Source: Devosia sp. ZB163 (GTDB lineage Bacteria; Pseudomonadota; Alphaproteobacteria; Rhizobiales; Devosiaceae). From it: a DNA stretch of 64,000 bases. The translations under genes were made by a program, and so were the position numbers. The stretch spans positions 1 to 64,000 of the forward strand of contig NZ_JAQRMY010000002.1 of assembly GCF_028613635.1 (NCBI RefSeq), written 5' to 3'. Of this stretch, positions 26,250 to 34,739 are shown piece by piece; positions within the stretch are counted from its first letter, which is position 1; the number at the start of each line of letters is the position of its first letter. A model generated the notes under the pieces. The model searched no databases, was not told the origin of the DNA, and saw nothing but the letters and a program-made list of their open reading frames with translations.

Positions 26250-26982
26250 CAAGGCGGCGCTGCGCTTCGTGCGGGCTCTCCTCGCCGGCGCCGACGCTCG
26301 GCGCGAGGGAGGCACTTTCGTCGCCGCTGGTAACACTGCGCTTCCGGCGGCCGAGGCGAGGGAACTCGTTGCCCAGGGCGTGATCGCCGGCGACCGCGAT
26401 ACATGCCGAGCCATTGCGGGCACGGCACAGTGGCTCAAGCGCCAGATGCTGGATGCTGATGCGTTCGCAGCGCAGCACCGGGTGGAGGCAAAGGGCGCCG
26501 AGGGCGCGACGATGAACCTCGCCGAAAGCCCCTTGGCGCGATTGGCGACGCCGGGCCCCGATGGCGCCGCGTTCCTCATGCCGCATCAGGTCGAAGCCGG
26601 TGAGCGCCTCCGCCGGCTCGTCGAACGTGCCCAGTTGCAGCCGCGCCTGACCATGAGCTACTCGGCCGCCCATGTTGCCGGGGGCGGGGCCGGGCATTCT
26701 GAGATCGGCGACATGGCTGCCGATGCGCGCAAGGCGCTGGCCAATCTGCACCACGAGCTGCCGCGCGACTGTGCCGAGGTGGTGCTCGACGTCTGCGGCT
26801 TCGGCAAGGGCCTGCAGCAGGTCGAAGCCGAGCGGGGCTGGCCCCGGCGAAGCGCCAAGCTGGTGCTGCGCATCGCCCTCGACCGGCTGGCCGAAGTCTA
26901 TGGGCTCAGCGCAGCCGCCACCGGCACAGGCGCGAGGCAGCGTGGCTGGAGGGAGGGCCCACGCGTGGCGATGTTCGAATGA
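26236..26982 (+). CDS. DUF6456 domain protein
   Basis: A 248-residue protein that overlaps the preceding gene by 14 bases. The C-terminal half is the DUF6456 region: ESPLARLATP, FLMPHQVEAGERLRRLVERAQL, LTMSYSAAHVAGG and VVLDVCGFGKGLQQVEAERGWPRRSAK, the last resembling a helix-turn-helix close. The N-terminal part has FVRALLAGADARREGG and QWLKRQMLDAD, another possible winged-helix region. The ATG at 26236 has AGGAGCAGGAG upstream. It is probably co-translated with the DnaA-IV-like protein and may be its partner. Confidence 0.7.
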   Translation: MQRASKAALRFVRALLAGADARREGGTFVAAGNTALPAAEARELVAQGVIAGDRDTCRAIAGTAQWLKRQMLDADAFAAQHRVEAKGAEGATMNLAESPLARLATPGPDGAAFLMPHQVEAGERLRRLVERAQLQPRLTMSYSAAHVAGGGAGHSEIGDMAADARKALANLHHELPRDCAEVVLDVCGFGKGLQQVEAERGWPRRSAKLVLRIALDRLAEVYGLSAAATGTGARQRGWREGPRVAMFE

Positions 26983-26992
26983 GGGATCTGGT

Positions 26993-27430
26993 TCAGGCTG
27001 CAGCCAGCTGGCGCGCTTCGCCGCGGATGCGGTTGACCATGGCGACGAGGCCATTGGAACGCTGCGTGGTGAGGTGCTCGCGTAGGCCCAGTTCGTCGAA
27101 GATGGTGATGGCGTCGGTGTCGGCGATCTCGCGAGCCGGGCGCCCCGAGTAGAGGGCGATGAGCACTGCAACAAGGCCGCGAACGATCATGGCGTCGGAC
27201 TCGCCGCGATAGATGAGCTGGTCGCCGTTGCTGCTCGAGACGAGCCAGACCTGCGACACGCAGCCATGCACCCTGTTCTCGGCGTTCTTCTCTTCCTCGG
27301 CGAGCGCCGGCAGGGCCTGGCCGAGTTCGATGATGTAGCGGTACCGGTCTTCCCAGTCGTCCAGGTAGGAGAGGTTCTCGGCGATTTCGGCGAAAGCGTT
27401 CGGGTGGCTCATACGGGATAGATAGGACAT
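26993..27430 (-). CDS. sufE: SufE-family cysteine desulfuration protein
   Basis: Accepts sulfur from the cysteine desulfurase SufS for Fe-S cluster assembly. The 145 residues include YLDDWEDRYRYIIELG, the active-site Cys loop VHGCVSQVW and the closing TTQRSNGLVAMVNRIR. The ATG at 27430 gives MSYLSRMSHP; an ATG at 27412 is nearly as good, and neither has a strong ribosome site. No other suf genes are nearby, as is common for sufE in this order. Confidence 0.9.
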   Translation of the reverse strand: MSYLSRMSHPNAFAEIAENLSYLDDWEDRYRYIIELGQALPALAEEEKNAENRVHGCVSQVWLVSSSNGDQLIYRGESDAMIVRGLVAVLIALYSGRPAREIADTDAITIFDELGLREHLTTQRSNGLVAMVNRIRGEARQLAAA

Positions 27431-27533
27431 CGCGGGCCCCAGAACTAGAGAGCCGCAGTGCGGGGCAGCGCACTGCGGCTCGGGCCAGGGATCGCTCGTT
27501 GGAGTAGCGTCGGGGAAGTGACGCGAACCCTGA

Positions 27534-27827
27534 CTAACCCATCCGATCCGGTCGCGGTCGGGGAAGCGGGACCGGAGAATTCGACGAAGCATTCGGCTGG
27601 TCGGCGGACGGGAGCTTGCTGCCGGCGAGGACAGAAAGAGCCGCCTTGCCGCCGGCACATCTCAGATCGGCGCAATCGGTCGCAAGAATCTGGGCGACGA
27701 TCGCCTCCTGGCCGGCCTCGAGTGCCTGTTGCGACGCGGCGCTCGCGGTCTTGCCCAGGTCGAAGTCCTTGGGCGCGATGATGAGGAACATCACCGTGAG
27801 CCAGAATGCGGACCTCAGAAGAAACAT
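27534..27827 (-). CDS. DUF5330 family protein
   Basis: A 97-residue protein with an N-terminal membrane anchor (FLLRSAFWLTVMFLIIAP, then KDFDLG) and a small outer part with two cysteines in TDCADLRCAGGKAAL. The tail is Pro-rich. This matches the DUF5330 pattern found near sufE in Rhizobiales. The ATG at 27827 starts just before the helix; a TTG-type start 15 codons upstream is less likely. Confidence 0.7.
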   Translation of the reverse strand: MFLLRSAFWLTVMFLIIAPKDFDLGKTASAASQQALEAGQEAIVAQILATDCADLRCAGGKAALSVLAGSKLPSADQPNASSNSPVPLPRPRPDRMG

Positions 27828-28238
27828 GAACGCCTCGTCGTGTGGCAAGCCTGTGCCGGTTTCAGGAAGCAACGTTAGGCGCGCCGGCTTAAGTGGCGTT
27901 TCGAGATTTCGATAAAAGTTTACGCGAATTGGAGTGGGCGCGTCCGGACCCTCTTCACTGGCGACTTCCCACCATCCCGGAAAGCGCTGGGATTGGTGCG
28001 TTGCGATTCGGCCCCCGCAGTAGCGGGAGTGCGGGTGCGGAGTGATGGACGGGGTAGCGGTCAGGTTCCACCTGTCACCGCAACCAACTGTTTACGCTAA
28101 CGCCAGAAACCCGGCGAGCAAGGCTGTGGATCGCGGTGGCAAGGCCCGGGCGGGCGGTTTCCCTTAAAGCGGCATTAGGCGTTGGAGTGGAAGCTCCTGG
28201 TAACAATAAGAAGGGCGACGGGGCGGTTGGTTCGAGTT
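27828..28238. other. Intergenic region before the histidine kinase gene
   Basis: 411 bases without a convincing gene. Most is GC-rich. It contains TTTACGCTAACG near 28091 and a TTAA-N7-TTAG site at 28164-28178. A structured RNA cannot be excluded, but I recognise no known one. Confidence 0.5.
28164..28178 (+). promoter_or_regulatory. CtrA-like site upstream of the histidine kinase
   Basis: TTAA-AGCGGCA-TTAG, one base from the CtrA consensus TTAA-N7-TTAA, 60 bases before the chosen start at 28239. The expected chance frequency in DNA of this composition is a few per window, so this is only suggestive. Confidence 0.3.
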
Positions 28239-30050
28239 ATGCGTAGCCTCTGGTCATGGTTGAGTGACGCCGATCGGTCCGCGCCTTTGCGCGGAGCCGA
28301 GGGGCGCCCCGAAGCGCTGCGGCGCCGGGCGATCTCGACCAATGCCCGGCTTATCCTTCTTGCAAGTATCATCGGGCTGCCCGCAGCGCTCTACGCGCTG
28401 ACCCAGCTGCTGCTGCTCCCGTTCATTCTCGCCGTCACCGGAGTGACGGTGGGCGTGATTGCCATGGCGTTCTGCCAACGCGGGCAGTACGAGCGAGCCG
28501 GTGCGGCTCAGGTCTATGGCACGTTGCTCTGCGGCCTGCTGCTGACCGTGGCCGATCCCGCGATCGCCGATTTCGGCCTCGCCATTGCCGTGCTGGCGCC
28601 GGTGCAGGCTTCGCTCCTCAGCCGCACGCCGGTGAAGAAGCGCGCCTGGGCCATCCTCGTCGCCGTCGTCGGGTTTGGCGCAGCGGCCCATTTCGGGATG
28701 CTGGGCTGGCCCGAGCCGTTCAGCTTCAGCTACGCCCTGATGGGCGGCTTCATCTTCTGCGTTGCGGCGACCATCGTCGCGGTTTCGGCGAACCGGCTCA
28801 ACAGCGTGTTCGAGGTCTACGAGAAGGCGCAGATCAACGCCTATCGCCACCTCATCGAGCATGTGCAGGACGCTGTGATGCGCTTTGCCCCCGATGGCAC
28901 GGTGCTGTTCACCTCGCGCTCGTCGGAGAAGCTGTTCGGCTGCCGGCGTTTCGAACTCAGCGGCAACGGGCTTATCGAGCGCATCCATGTCCTCGACCGC
29001 CCGGCCTATCTCACCGCCTTCGCCGAGGCCAACCAGGACGGGCTGACCCGCCGCATCGAGATTCGCATGCGTCGCGACGAGCCCGGCCCGTCTGCCGCTC
29101 CGCCCAAGTTCGTATGGGTCGAGGTGTCGCTGACACCGGTGATCGACGAGGACATGCCACGCGGCCGAAACGAGGTCGTCATCCTGCTCCGTGACGTGAC
29201 CGAGCGGCACGACCAGATGATCGAGCTGCAGCGCGCGCGCAAGGCCGCCGAAGAGGCCTCGAACGCCAAGTCGCGCTTCCTTGCCACCATCGGGCACGAG
29301 CTCAGGACGCCGCTCAACGCCATCGTCGGCTTCTCGGAGATGATGACCTCGGGCGTCGTCGGCGACCTCTCGCCGCAGCACAATGAATACGCCACGTTGA
29401 TCCAGCAGAGCGGCCATCACCTGATCGGCGTCGTGCGCATGCTGCTCGACATGAGCCGGCTCGAAGCGGGCAAGTTCGAGCTCAACACCGAACCGCTCGC
29501 CCCCGAATCGCTGGTCGAGCCCTGCCTCAAGATGGTCGACGCCATGGCGCGCGAGAAGTCGGTGCGCCTGATGACCGATATCCCGCGCACCTTGCCGCTT
29601 CTCATCGCCGATGAGCGGGCCTGCCGGCAGATACTGATCAACCTGCTGTCGAATGCGGTGAAGTTCTCCAACGAACACTCGGTGGTGACGCTCGCCATGA
29701 AGCGGCAGGGCCGGCACCTCGCCATCTCGGTTGCCGACCACGGCATCGGCATGGGCGAGGAATCGGTACAGCGCATCGGAGAGCCGTTCTTCCAGGCCCA
29801 GGACGGGCTGGCGCGCCGCTACGAGGGCACCGGATTGGGCCTCTCGATCGTCAAGGGACTCGTCGAACTGCACGACGGAACGCTCCATGCGTCGTCGTCG
29901 CCAGGGGAGGGGACCGTGATGACGGTTCTGCTGCCGATAAACGGTCCGGAAACCAAGGTGGAGGAAACTGGCGCCGTTACGCCCCTTCACCGGGACCCGG
30001 TCACGCAGCATATGCCCCAATGGTACGACGAAAGAAAAAGAGCCCTATGA
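28239..30050 (+). CDS. PAS-containing membrane sensor histidine kinase
   Basis: A 603-residue sensor kinase. About five N-terminal membrane helices (starting LILLASIIGLPAALYAL) are followed by a PAS domain (LIEHVQDAVMRFAPDGTVLFTS). The HisKA box FLATIGHELRTPLNAI places the phospho-His at about residue 353. The N box is ILINLLSNAVKFS and the G boxes are DHGIGM and GTGLGLSIVKG. The H-box type is that of DivJ/PleC/PdhS-like kinases that control cell-cycle regulators. No partner regulator is adjacent. The ATG at 28239 was chosen over a TTG at 28182. Its stop overlaps the next gene. Confidence 0.85.
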   Translation: MRSLWSWLSDADRSAPLRGAEGRPEALRRRAISTNARLILLASIIGLPAALYALTQLLLLPFILAVTGVTVGVIAMAFCQRGQYERAGAAQVYGTLLCGLLLTVADPAIADFGLAIAVLAPVQASLLSRTPVKKRAWAILVAVVGFGAAAHFGMLGWPEPFSFSYALMGGFIFCVAATIVAVSANRLNSVFEVYEKAQINAYRHLIEHVQDAVMRFAPDGTVLFTSRSSEKLFGCRRFELSGNGLIERIHVLDRPAYLTAFAEANQDGLTRRIEIRMRRDEPGPSAAPPKFVWVEVSLTPVIDEDMPRGRNEVVILLRDVTERHDQMIELQRARKAAEEASNAKSRFLATIGHELRTPLNAIVGFSEMMTSGVVGDLSPQHNEYATLIQQSGHHLIGVVRMLLDMSRLEAGKFELNTEPLAPESLVEPCLKMVDAMAREKSVRLMTDIPRTLPLLIADERACRQILINLLSNAVKFSNEHSVVTLAMKRQGRHLAISVADHGIGMGEESVQRIGEPFFQAQDGLARRYEGTGLGLSIVKGLVELHDGTLHASSSPGEGTVMTVLLPINGPETKVEETGAVTPLHRDPVTQHMPQWYDERKRAL

Positions 30051-31375
30051 CGGCAGCATCTCTGGCGCACCTGCCCATGCAGGTCGGCGGTGTCGCATTG
30101 GCCCACACAGGCCGGGCGGCACTTTGGGTCATTGCGCGCTACATGCGCGCGCCGCTCACCAATTCGGCGATCGCCTTGCTCGTCGCGACCACCGCGATGG
30201 CAGGGTCGAACGCCCTCTATGGACAGAGACACGAGCATCCTGCGCCACTCTTCACGGCTGCCGAGGAGATGACCACCGGCTCGATCGAGATGGAGCCGGT
30301 GATTCCCAAGACGCGGCCCAAGAGCTTTGCCATGGGCACGCCGGTCAAACTCAAGTCCGTCGCAGCGACCGAACCGGTCGCGACGTCCGAGGGGCCGATC
30401 GGCAACAAGGATGTGTTCGAAGTCCAGCGCAAGCTCGAGCAGTTGCAGCTCTTCACCGGCACCGTCGATGGCTACTACGGGCCGCAAACGGCGCGCGCCA
30501 TCCGCAAGTTCGAGGAACAGCGCGGGCTGCGGCCCATGGGCGAGCTGTCGCGCGAGGTCATCGCAGCGATTCTGGCGGCGCCGTTGTCGACACCAGAACC
30601 CGCGCCGGTCCCGGCACCGGCGCCGGCACCAGCCGCGACGGTCGAACCCAAACCGGCCGTGACGATCACGCTGCCTAAGGTGCAGGCAGCGCCCGTCGGG
30701 GAAGTACTCGCGCCGGCAGAGGCCGTGCAGCCGCAGTCTCTGGCGGCCGTTTCCGGTACCAAGCCGCTCGCTGCAGTGGCGCCCGCGCCCAAGGTGAAGC
30801 AGGCAAGCCCCGCGCCAAAGCTGCTCGGACGCCCGGTTCCGGAGACGCCCGAACAGGCGCTCGAGATGGCCGCCGATACCGCTGGCGACGCAATCAACAC
30901 CATTATCGACGGCGTGCAGTCGATGACCATGACCACGCCGCCAAAGAAGCCGGCGGCCCAGGCCTTCGCCGCGCAGGCCAAGGCCACCGCGAATGCTGTC
31001 GCAGAAGCGGCCGCGCCGATCGCGCTGGTGCCGCGCACGCAGCAACTCGCTGCTCTGCCCGACAATCCGCAGGTGGGCGTGCCGCTCAAGATCGAGGAAG
31101 AGGCGCCCAAGCCCGGTGAGACCATCGCCGTGCTCGATACCGACGCCACGCCCGACCAGGTGAAGCCCATCTCTGTGACCGATCCGGTGGTGGTCGCAAA
31201 GATCCAGCGCGGCCTTGCCAGCCTCGGCTTCCTGCACGGCCCCGCGGACGGCGTCGCCGGTGAGGCGACAGCCAAGGCGATCCGCAACTTCGAGGTCTAC
31301 TTCAACTACAAGGTGACCGGCCGGATTACGCCTGAGTTGATGGATCTGCTGGTCGACAACGGGGCGGTCCTCTAG
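30020..31375 (+). CDS. Peptidoglycan-binding protein with two PGB domains
   Basis: A 451-residue protein with a basic start (MVRRKKKS), a membrane segment (PLTNSAIALLVATTAMAGSNAL) and a large outer part. A peptidoglycan-binding domain (VFEVQRKLEQLQLFTGTVDGYYG) lies near residues 130-180. A long Ala/Pro-rich linker follows, and a second binding domain (VVVAKIQRGLASLGFLHGPADG) closes the protein. The start at 30020 overlaps the kinase gene by 31 bases; an ATG at 30047 would give the ATGA overlap instead. The coupling suggests that the kinase and this wall-binding protein act together. Confidence 0.8.
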   Translation: MVRRKKKSPMTAASLAHLPMQVGGVALAHTGRAALWVIARYMRAPLTNSAIALLVATTAMAGSNALYGQRHEHPAPLFTAAEEMTTGSIEMEPVIPKTRPKSFAMGTPVKLKSVAATEPVATSEGPIGNKDVFEVQRKLEQLQLFTGTVDGYYGPQTARAIRKFEEQRGLRPMGELSREVIAAILAAPLSTPEPAPVPAPAPAPAATVEPKPAVTITLPKVQAAPVGEVLAPAEAVQPQSLAAVSGTKPLAAVAPAPKVKQASPAPKLLGRPVPETPEQALEMAADTAGDAINTIIDGVQSMTMTTPPKKPAAQAFAAQAKATANAVAEAAAPIALVPRTQQLAALPDNPQVGVPLKIEEEAPKPGETIAVLDTDATPDQVKPISVTDPVVVAKIQRGLASLGFLHGPADGVAGEATAKAIRNFEVYFNYKVTGRITPELMDLLVDNGAVL

Positions 31376-31419
31376 TCCGCGGGCATCTGAGTTGACGGCA
31401 CTGCGTGCGGTGCCGTCCG

Positions 31420-31554
31420 ATGCCACATGGATTCGACCCACCCCCACATCGAGATTCGCCGGCCGAAATGCTCGTCGTCTCGGTCGATGATCCGGCGCAG
31501 GTCGCGGAGGTAGTCACGCACCACTCTAGTCAAGCGCGCGGTTTTGCGGCATGA
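31420..31554 (+). CDS. Possible 44-residue protein
   Basis: A short frame (MPHGFDPPPHRDSPAEMLV...) that ends six bases before the DUF1491 start. Codons in its middle are GC-rich at the third position like real genes here, for example CTC GTC GTC TCG GTC. There is no good ribosome site and no family I recognise. It may be chance. Confidence 0.25.
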   Translation: MPHGFDPPPHRDSPAEMLVVSVDDPAQVAEVVTHHSSQARGFAA

Positions 31555-31560
31555 GCGCTT

Positions 31561-31893
31561 ATGTTCCGCACCGACCTGTGGGTCTCAGCCTTCGTCAGGC
31601 GACACAACGATATCGGCCACATGTGCGTGGTCACGCGCCGGGGCGACCCGATCGCGGGGCAGATCTTCGTCGAGGTGGATCATCTCAACGGCGAGGTTTC
31701 ACTCTATACCCCCGCGCCGGCCACCAGCCGGTTGGACGACACCGAATCGCGCCTGTTCCAGCTCCGCCTCGACCATGTCGAGCCGCTCAAGGTGCGCGAG
31801 CGCATCGAACGCGAACAGGATTTCGATCCCGATCTGTGGGTGGTGTCGCTCGAGCTGCGCAGCGGCGATATCGGTATCGACGTGCCGGGTTAG
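31561..31893 (+). CDS. DUF1491 family protein
   Basis: A 110-residue cytoplasmic protein. RTDLWVSAFVRRHND at the start, then VVTRRGDPIAGQIFVEVDHL and the closing DPDLWVVSLELRSGD, are the DUF1491 pattern. In Hyphomicrobiales this gene usually follows a peptidoglycan-binding protein gene, as here. The function is unknown. The ATG at 31561 has no clear ribosome site, so translation may depend on the upstream gene. Confidence 0.85.
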   Translation: MFRTDLWVSAFVRRHNDIGHMCVVTRRGDPIAGQIFVEVDHLNGEVSLYTPAPATSRLDDTESRLFQLRLDHVEPLKVRERIEREQDFDPDLWVVSLELRSGDIGIDVPG

Positions 31894-31900
31894 CCGGCGA

Positions 31901-33046
31901 CTAGGACGCCCTTGCTCCGATGCGTGCCAGGGCCTCGATGGCCTGGTCGACGACCGGGTCGCGATCGCGGGTCTGCGGCGGCGGGATGCGGCGGCGATCC
32001 GGATCGAACGGCTTGTACTCGGGCTTGGTCATGTCGAGCAGGTTCACCTCGCCGCGCCAGGCGCTCATCAGGAACGCCGTGGCGTCGACGCTGACCGTCT
32101 CGAACAGCAGCGAGAAGTCGGCAAGGGCCCTGGACCGGTCCTGATCGTGCGAGGTGGCGTGGATCAGCACCTTGAGCCCGTCCTGGGCATTGCAGCCGAA
32201 GGCGCGCAGCACGACGAAGAGGGCGGCGCCGGAGGTGTCGTGGGCGATCTGGCCGCAGCGGACTTCGTCGAGACCGGTGATCTGGTGGAGCAGCCGCGTG
32301 ACCTCGGGGCGGCGGTTCTCAGAGAAGAGCTTCATCAGCGCGCGCGTCAGCTCGCTGGTGGCAACCGAGAGCTGCTCGAGCGTGCGCTTGATCGGGGCCG
32401 CGGGCGTGTCGCGCTTGGCGAAGGCGTTGATTACCTTGATGCGGTCGTTCTCGCCCAGGTCGAAGAAGGCGGGAGCGAGGAGGGCGGCATCGAAGTCTTC
32501 GCGCGCCGCGAGCGACCAGGCCACCTGATGGTCCATCTGTGCCGAGCGGGCGAGGGCGCTGAGATAGGGGCCGCGGGGCACGATGGCCGTATTGGTGGCG
32601 AGCGCGCGATAGACCTTGCGGCTGTTCATCTGGAACAGGCGGCCGAGCACGCCATTGGAGAGTTCGCCGCGCCGGGCGAGGGCGGCGCCGAGCGTCACGT
32701 CGCCCGACGACAGCACCTTGAGCATGGTGCTCTCGGAGAGCTTGGGTGCCGAGACCAGATAGTCTGCGAGGTCATCGCCGAGGTAGCGGACAACGAGTTC
32801 CTCGAGCTCGGGCGAGAGATCCTCGGAGCGGCCGAGGGTGGCTGCTGCCTTGGCCCGCGCCGCTGGCGCAGCTGCCGGGAACAGACGCTGGGCGAGCGCC
32901 ACGAACTGTTCCATTTCGGCACTGGTCGGCCGACCGCGACGTGCGAAGGCATCGCACGCAGCGCACAAAAGAGTATTCGTTCGATCGACGCCGCCAGTCT
33001 CGATGAGGAGCTGGAACGTCTCGTAAGGCTGGAAACCGATCATCAT
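31901..33046 (-). CDS. DUF2336 family protein
   Basis: A 381-residue, helix-rich protein with repeated units such as LVVRYLGDDLADYLVSAP, STMLKVLSSGDVTLGAALARRG and VYRALATNTAIV, which look like HEAT-type repeats of the DUF2336 family. No signal peptide or membrane segment. The family is nearly limited to Alphaproteobacteria and its role is unclear. It converges on the DUF1491 gene with a 7-base gap. A CtrA-like site lies about 60 bases upstream. Confidence 0.85.
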   Translation of the reverse strand: MMIGFQPYETFQLLIETGGVDRTNTLLCAACDAFARRGRPTSAEMEQFVALAQRLFPAAAPAARAKAAATLGRSEDLSPELEELVVRYLGDDLADYLVSAPKLSESTMLKVLSSGDVTLGAALARRGELSNGVLGRLFQMNSRKVYRALATNTAIVPRGPYLSALARSAQMDHQVAWSLAAREDFDAALLAPAFFDLGENDRIKVINAFAKRDTPAAPIKRTLEQLSVATSELTRALMKLFSENRRPEVTRLLHQITGLDEVRCGQIAHDTSGAALFVVLRAFGCNAQDGLKVLIHATSHDQDRSRALADFSLLFETVSVDATAFLMSAWRGEVNLLDMTKPEYKPFDPDRRRIPPPQTRDRDPVVDQAIEALARIGARAS

Positions 33047-33108
33047 TCGCCCTGCGAGGCCCCATGGATTCGGGCCTCAACCACGAGATCGACTATTTCC
33101 TGAAATCG

Positions 33109-33124
33109 TTAGCGAACTGTTAAC
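33109..33124. promoter_or_regulatory. CtrA-like site between DUF2336 and the divergent small gene
   Basis: TTAG-CGAACTG-TTAAC, one base from the CtrA consensus. It lies between divergent genes starting at 33046 (minus) and 33224 (plus) and could serve either. Weak on its own. Confidence 0.35.
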
Positions 33125-33223
33125 CTTGACGAACTCTTAATGGCCTCGTCGGGTTCACGCGTCGCTCCCGATTTGCCGCAGGAATGAGCCTCGGCAACAT
33201 TCGCCCATCCGCCGGAGGCAAGG

Positions 33224-33391
33224 TTGGGAAAGCTGGTTCAACTCCCCAAGCGCGGACGCAACTCGAAAACGCGCTCCCAAGCGGAGGGCGCGGGCGAAAT
33301 CGTGCTGTTCACCGGCATCCGCTACGAGCGGAATGGATCACCGGACAAACCGGCTGGCGCTGCAGCGGGCGGCAAGCGCCGCCGTGGCTAG
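33224..33391 (+). CDS. Small conserved-looking basic protein, TTG start
   Basis: A 55-residue protein that begins LGKLVQLPKRGRN (Met in vivo), has the core GEIVLFTGIRYERNG and ends with a basic tail (GGKRRRG). The TTG has a GGAGG six bases upstream (33213-33217), the best ribosome site in the region, which fixes the start. The core resembles small proteins I recall from Rhizobiales, but I cannot name a family. Its 3' end overlaps the next gene, so the two are probably co-translated. The C-terminal Lys/Arg cluster suggests nucleic-acid or membrane contact. Confidence 0.6.
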   Translation: MGKLVQLPKRGRNSKTRSQAEGAGEIVLFTGIRYERNGSPDKPAGAAAGGKRRRG

Positions 33392-34190
33392 TTCGTTGCT
33401 GAAAGCCAGTCTGGTCGTGCTTGGATTGGCATGGGCAGGGCAGGTCCCCGCCCATGAGATCGGCGACTTCGGCCGGGTGAAGCCCGGCGTGCTGAACGAC
33501 CAGATCATCCCCGAACTCGACCGCTGGGGGCGGCGGGCCGCAGGCCAGCCAGTCTCCGGCTTCAATGTCACCGACCAGGAACGCGAGATGCACGATCGCG
33601 TGTACCGCTTCCTCATCGCGCGCCACGTCAAGGACTGGGCCTTCGACTACGAGCAGGTGGTGATGGTCGCGAGCCTGTTCAGCAAGAGGGCAGGGCGCGA
33701 CGACCTTTACTATCGCTGGCTCAGCCGCGAGCCCTATGCCTCATCTCGCGTCCGCTTCAACACCATGGCCGATGACGCGGGCGCTGACCTGCTGACGCTA
33801 CCCACCACTTTCAAGTCGATCTGTGCGGTGATCGAAGTCGACCGCCAGCGCGCCGTCGCTGCCGCCGAGCTTCGTGACCTCGAAGCCGAGATGGTCACTG
33901 AAATGCGCACCAGGCGGGCGGAGAACGACCTTTACATCGCACGCTTCGTACGCGCGCTCCGCTACCGTTACGACTCCTACGGCTATGCGCTGGACCACTT
34001 CCTGGTCGAGACGCCCCACACCGAAGCGGTACGCGTCGACGAGCGACTGAGTGCGATGGCCATCTGGATCGACCACGCCGAGCGCGGCGAGTTCTGCATC
34101 GATGTTGCCGATGGGTGGAACGACAGGGCCATCGCCGTCCCCGGCCGGGTGCTCATGGATGCGCCCAGCGAAGGCGAATACCGCAAGTAG
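33333..34190 (+). CDS. Exported protein of unknown function
   Basis: A 285-residue protein with an N-terminal export signal (SSLLKASLVVLGLAWAGQVPA, cut before HEIGDF). The mature part is mostly helical with EREMHDRVYRFLIARHVKDW and a coiled-coil-like stretch (AAAELRDLEAEMVTEMRTRR). One Cys is in FKSICAVIEV and another in GEFCIDVAD. The ATG at 33333 overlaps the small gene before it; a GTG at 33384 would give a shorter signal peptide. I do not recognise the family. Confidence 0.7.
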   Translation: MDHRTNRLALQRAASAAVASSLLKASLVVLGLAWAGQVPAHEIGDFGRVKPGVLNDQIIPELDRWGRRAAGQPVSGFNVTDQEREMHDRVYRFLIARHVKDWAFDYEQVVMVASLFSKRAGRDDLYYRWLSREPYASSRVRFNTMADDAGADLLTLPTTFKSICAVIEVDRQRAVAAAELRDLEAEMVTEMRTRRAENDLYIARFVRALRYRYDSYGYALDHFLVETPHTEAVRVDERLSAMAIWIDHAERGEFCIDVADGWNDRAIAVPGRVLMDAPSEGEYRK

Positions 34191-34739
34191 TCAGGTGGCG
34201 ATGTTCCCGCACTTGAGGCCCGTCAGGGCCTTTTCGAAGCGGGCGCGCATTTCGGGGTGGGGTGGGGCGAGCCGCACGACCACAGCAAGATCATCTTCCT
34301 TGGCCTCGACGATCAGGAGTCCCTCGGCGATATCGAGCTGCTGCTCGGCGAGTAGGCGGGTCTGGCCGGGGTTGAAGACGCCAAGGTCGAGATTGGTGCC
34401 GATGCCGTCGCGGTTGGTTGTCGCGTAGATCACGGTGCCGGCGCGGCCATAGACGGCGACCGACCAATAGGCCTGGGGCAGGGTGCCGGTGACGGAGCCG
34501 GGCCCTTTTCGGAGGTCAAGCCGGCACACCGCATAGGCGAGCTCGGGGTCGAGCCGCAGCGGGTTGGGTTCGCCGGACTTCGCCGCGGGCAGGATGGTGG
34601 GGGCGGAGCTCTCGCCGAGCGCTGCCACGCGATCCCAGGCCGCGCTGGCCGAGAGGGTCGGCAGGCTCAGGATCACCACGATGTGAATAATGCCGCCAAG
34701 GACGACGCCGCCGAGCAGCCAGAGCAGGGTGCGGATCAT
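34191..34739 (-). CDS. DUF1254 domain protein, membrane anchored
   Basis: A 182-residue protein with one N-terminal helix (LLWLLGGVVLGGIIHIVVILSL) and an outer domain of DUF1254 type (YAVCRLDLRKGPGSVTGTLPQAYWSVAVYG). In many proteins DUF1254 and DUF1214 occur in one chain; here they are two adjacent genes overlapping by four bases, as is usual in Rhizobiales. The function is unknown; an envelope role is likely from the location beside a peptidoglycan synthase gene. Confidence 0.78.
   Translation of the reverse strand: MIRTLLWLLGGVVLGGIIHIVVILSLPTLSASAAWDRVAALGESSAPTILPAAKSGEPNPLRLDPELAYAVCRLDLRKGPGSVTGTLPQAYWSVAVYGRAGTVIYATTNRDGIGTNLDLGVFNPGQTRLLAEQQLDIAEGLLIVEAKEDDLAVVVRLAPPHPEMRARFEKALTGLKCGNIAT

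Noticed and set aside
27900-28180. Structured RNA gene in the long gap before the histidine kinase
   Set aside because: No recognisable 6S, tmRNA, RNase P or riboswitch core could be found by eye.
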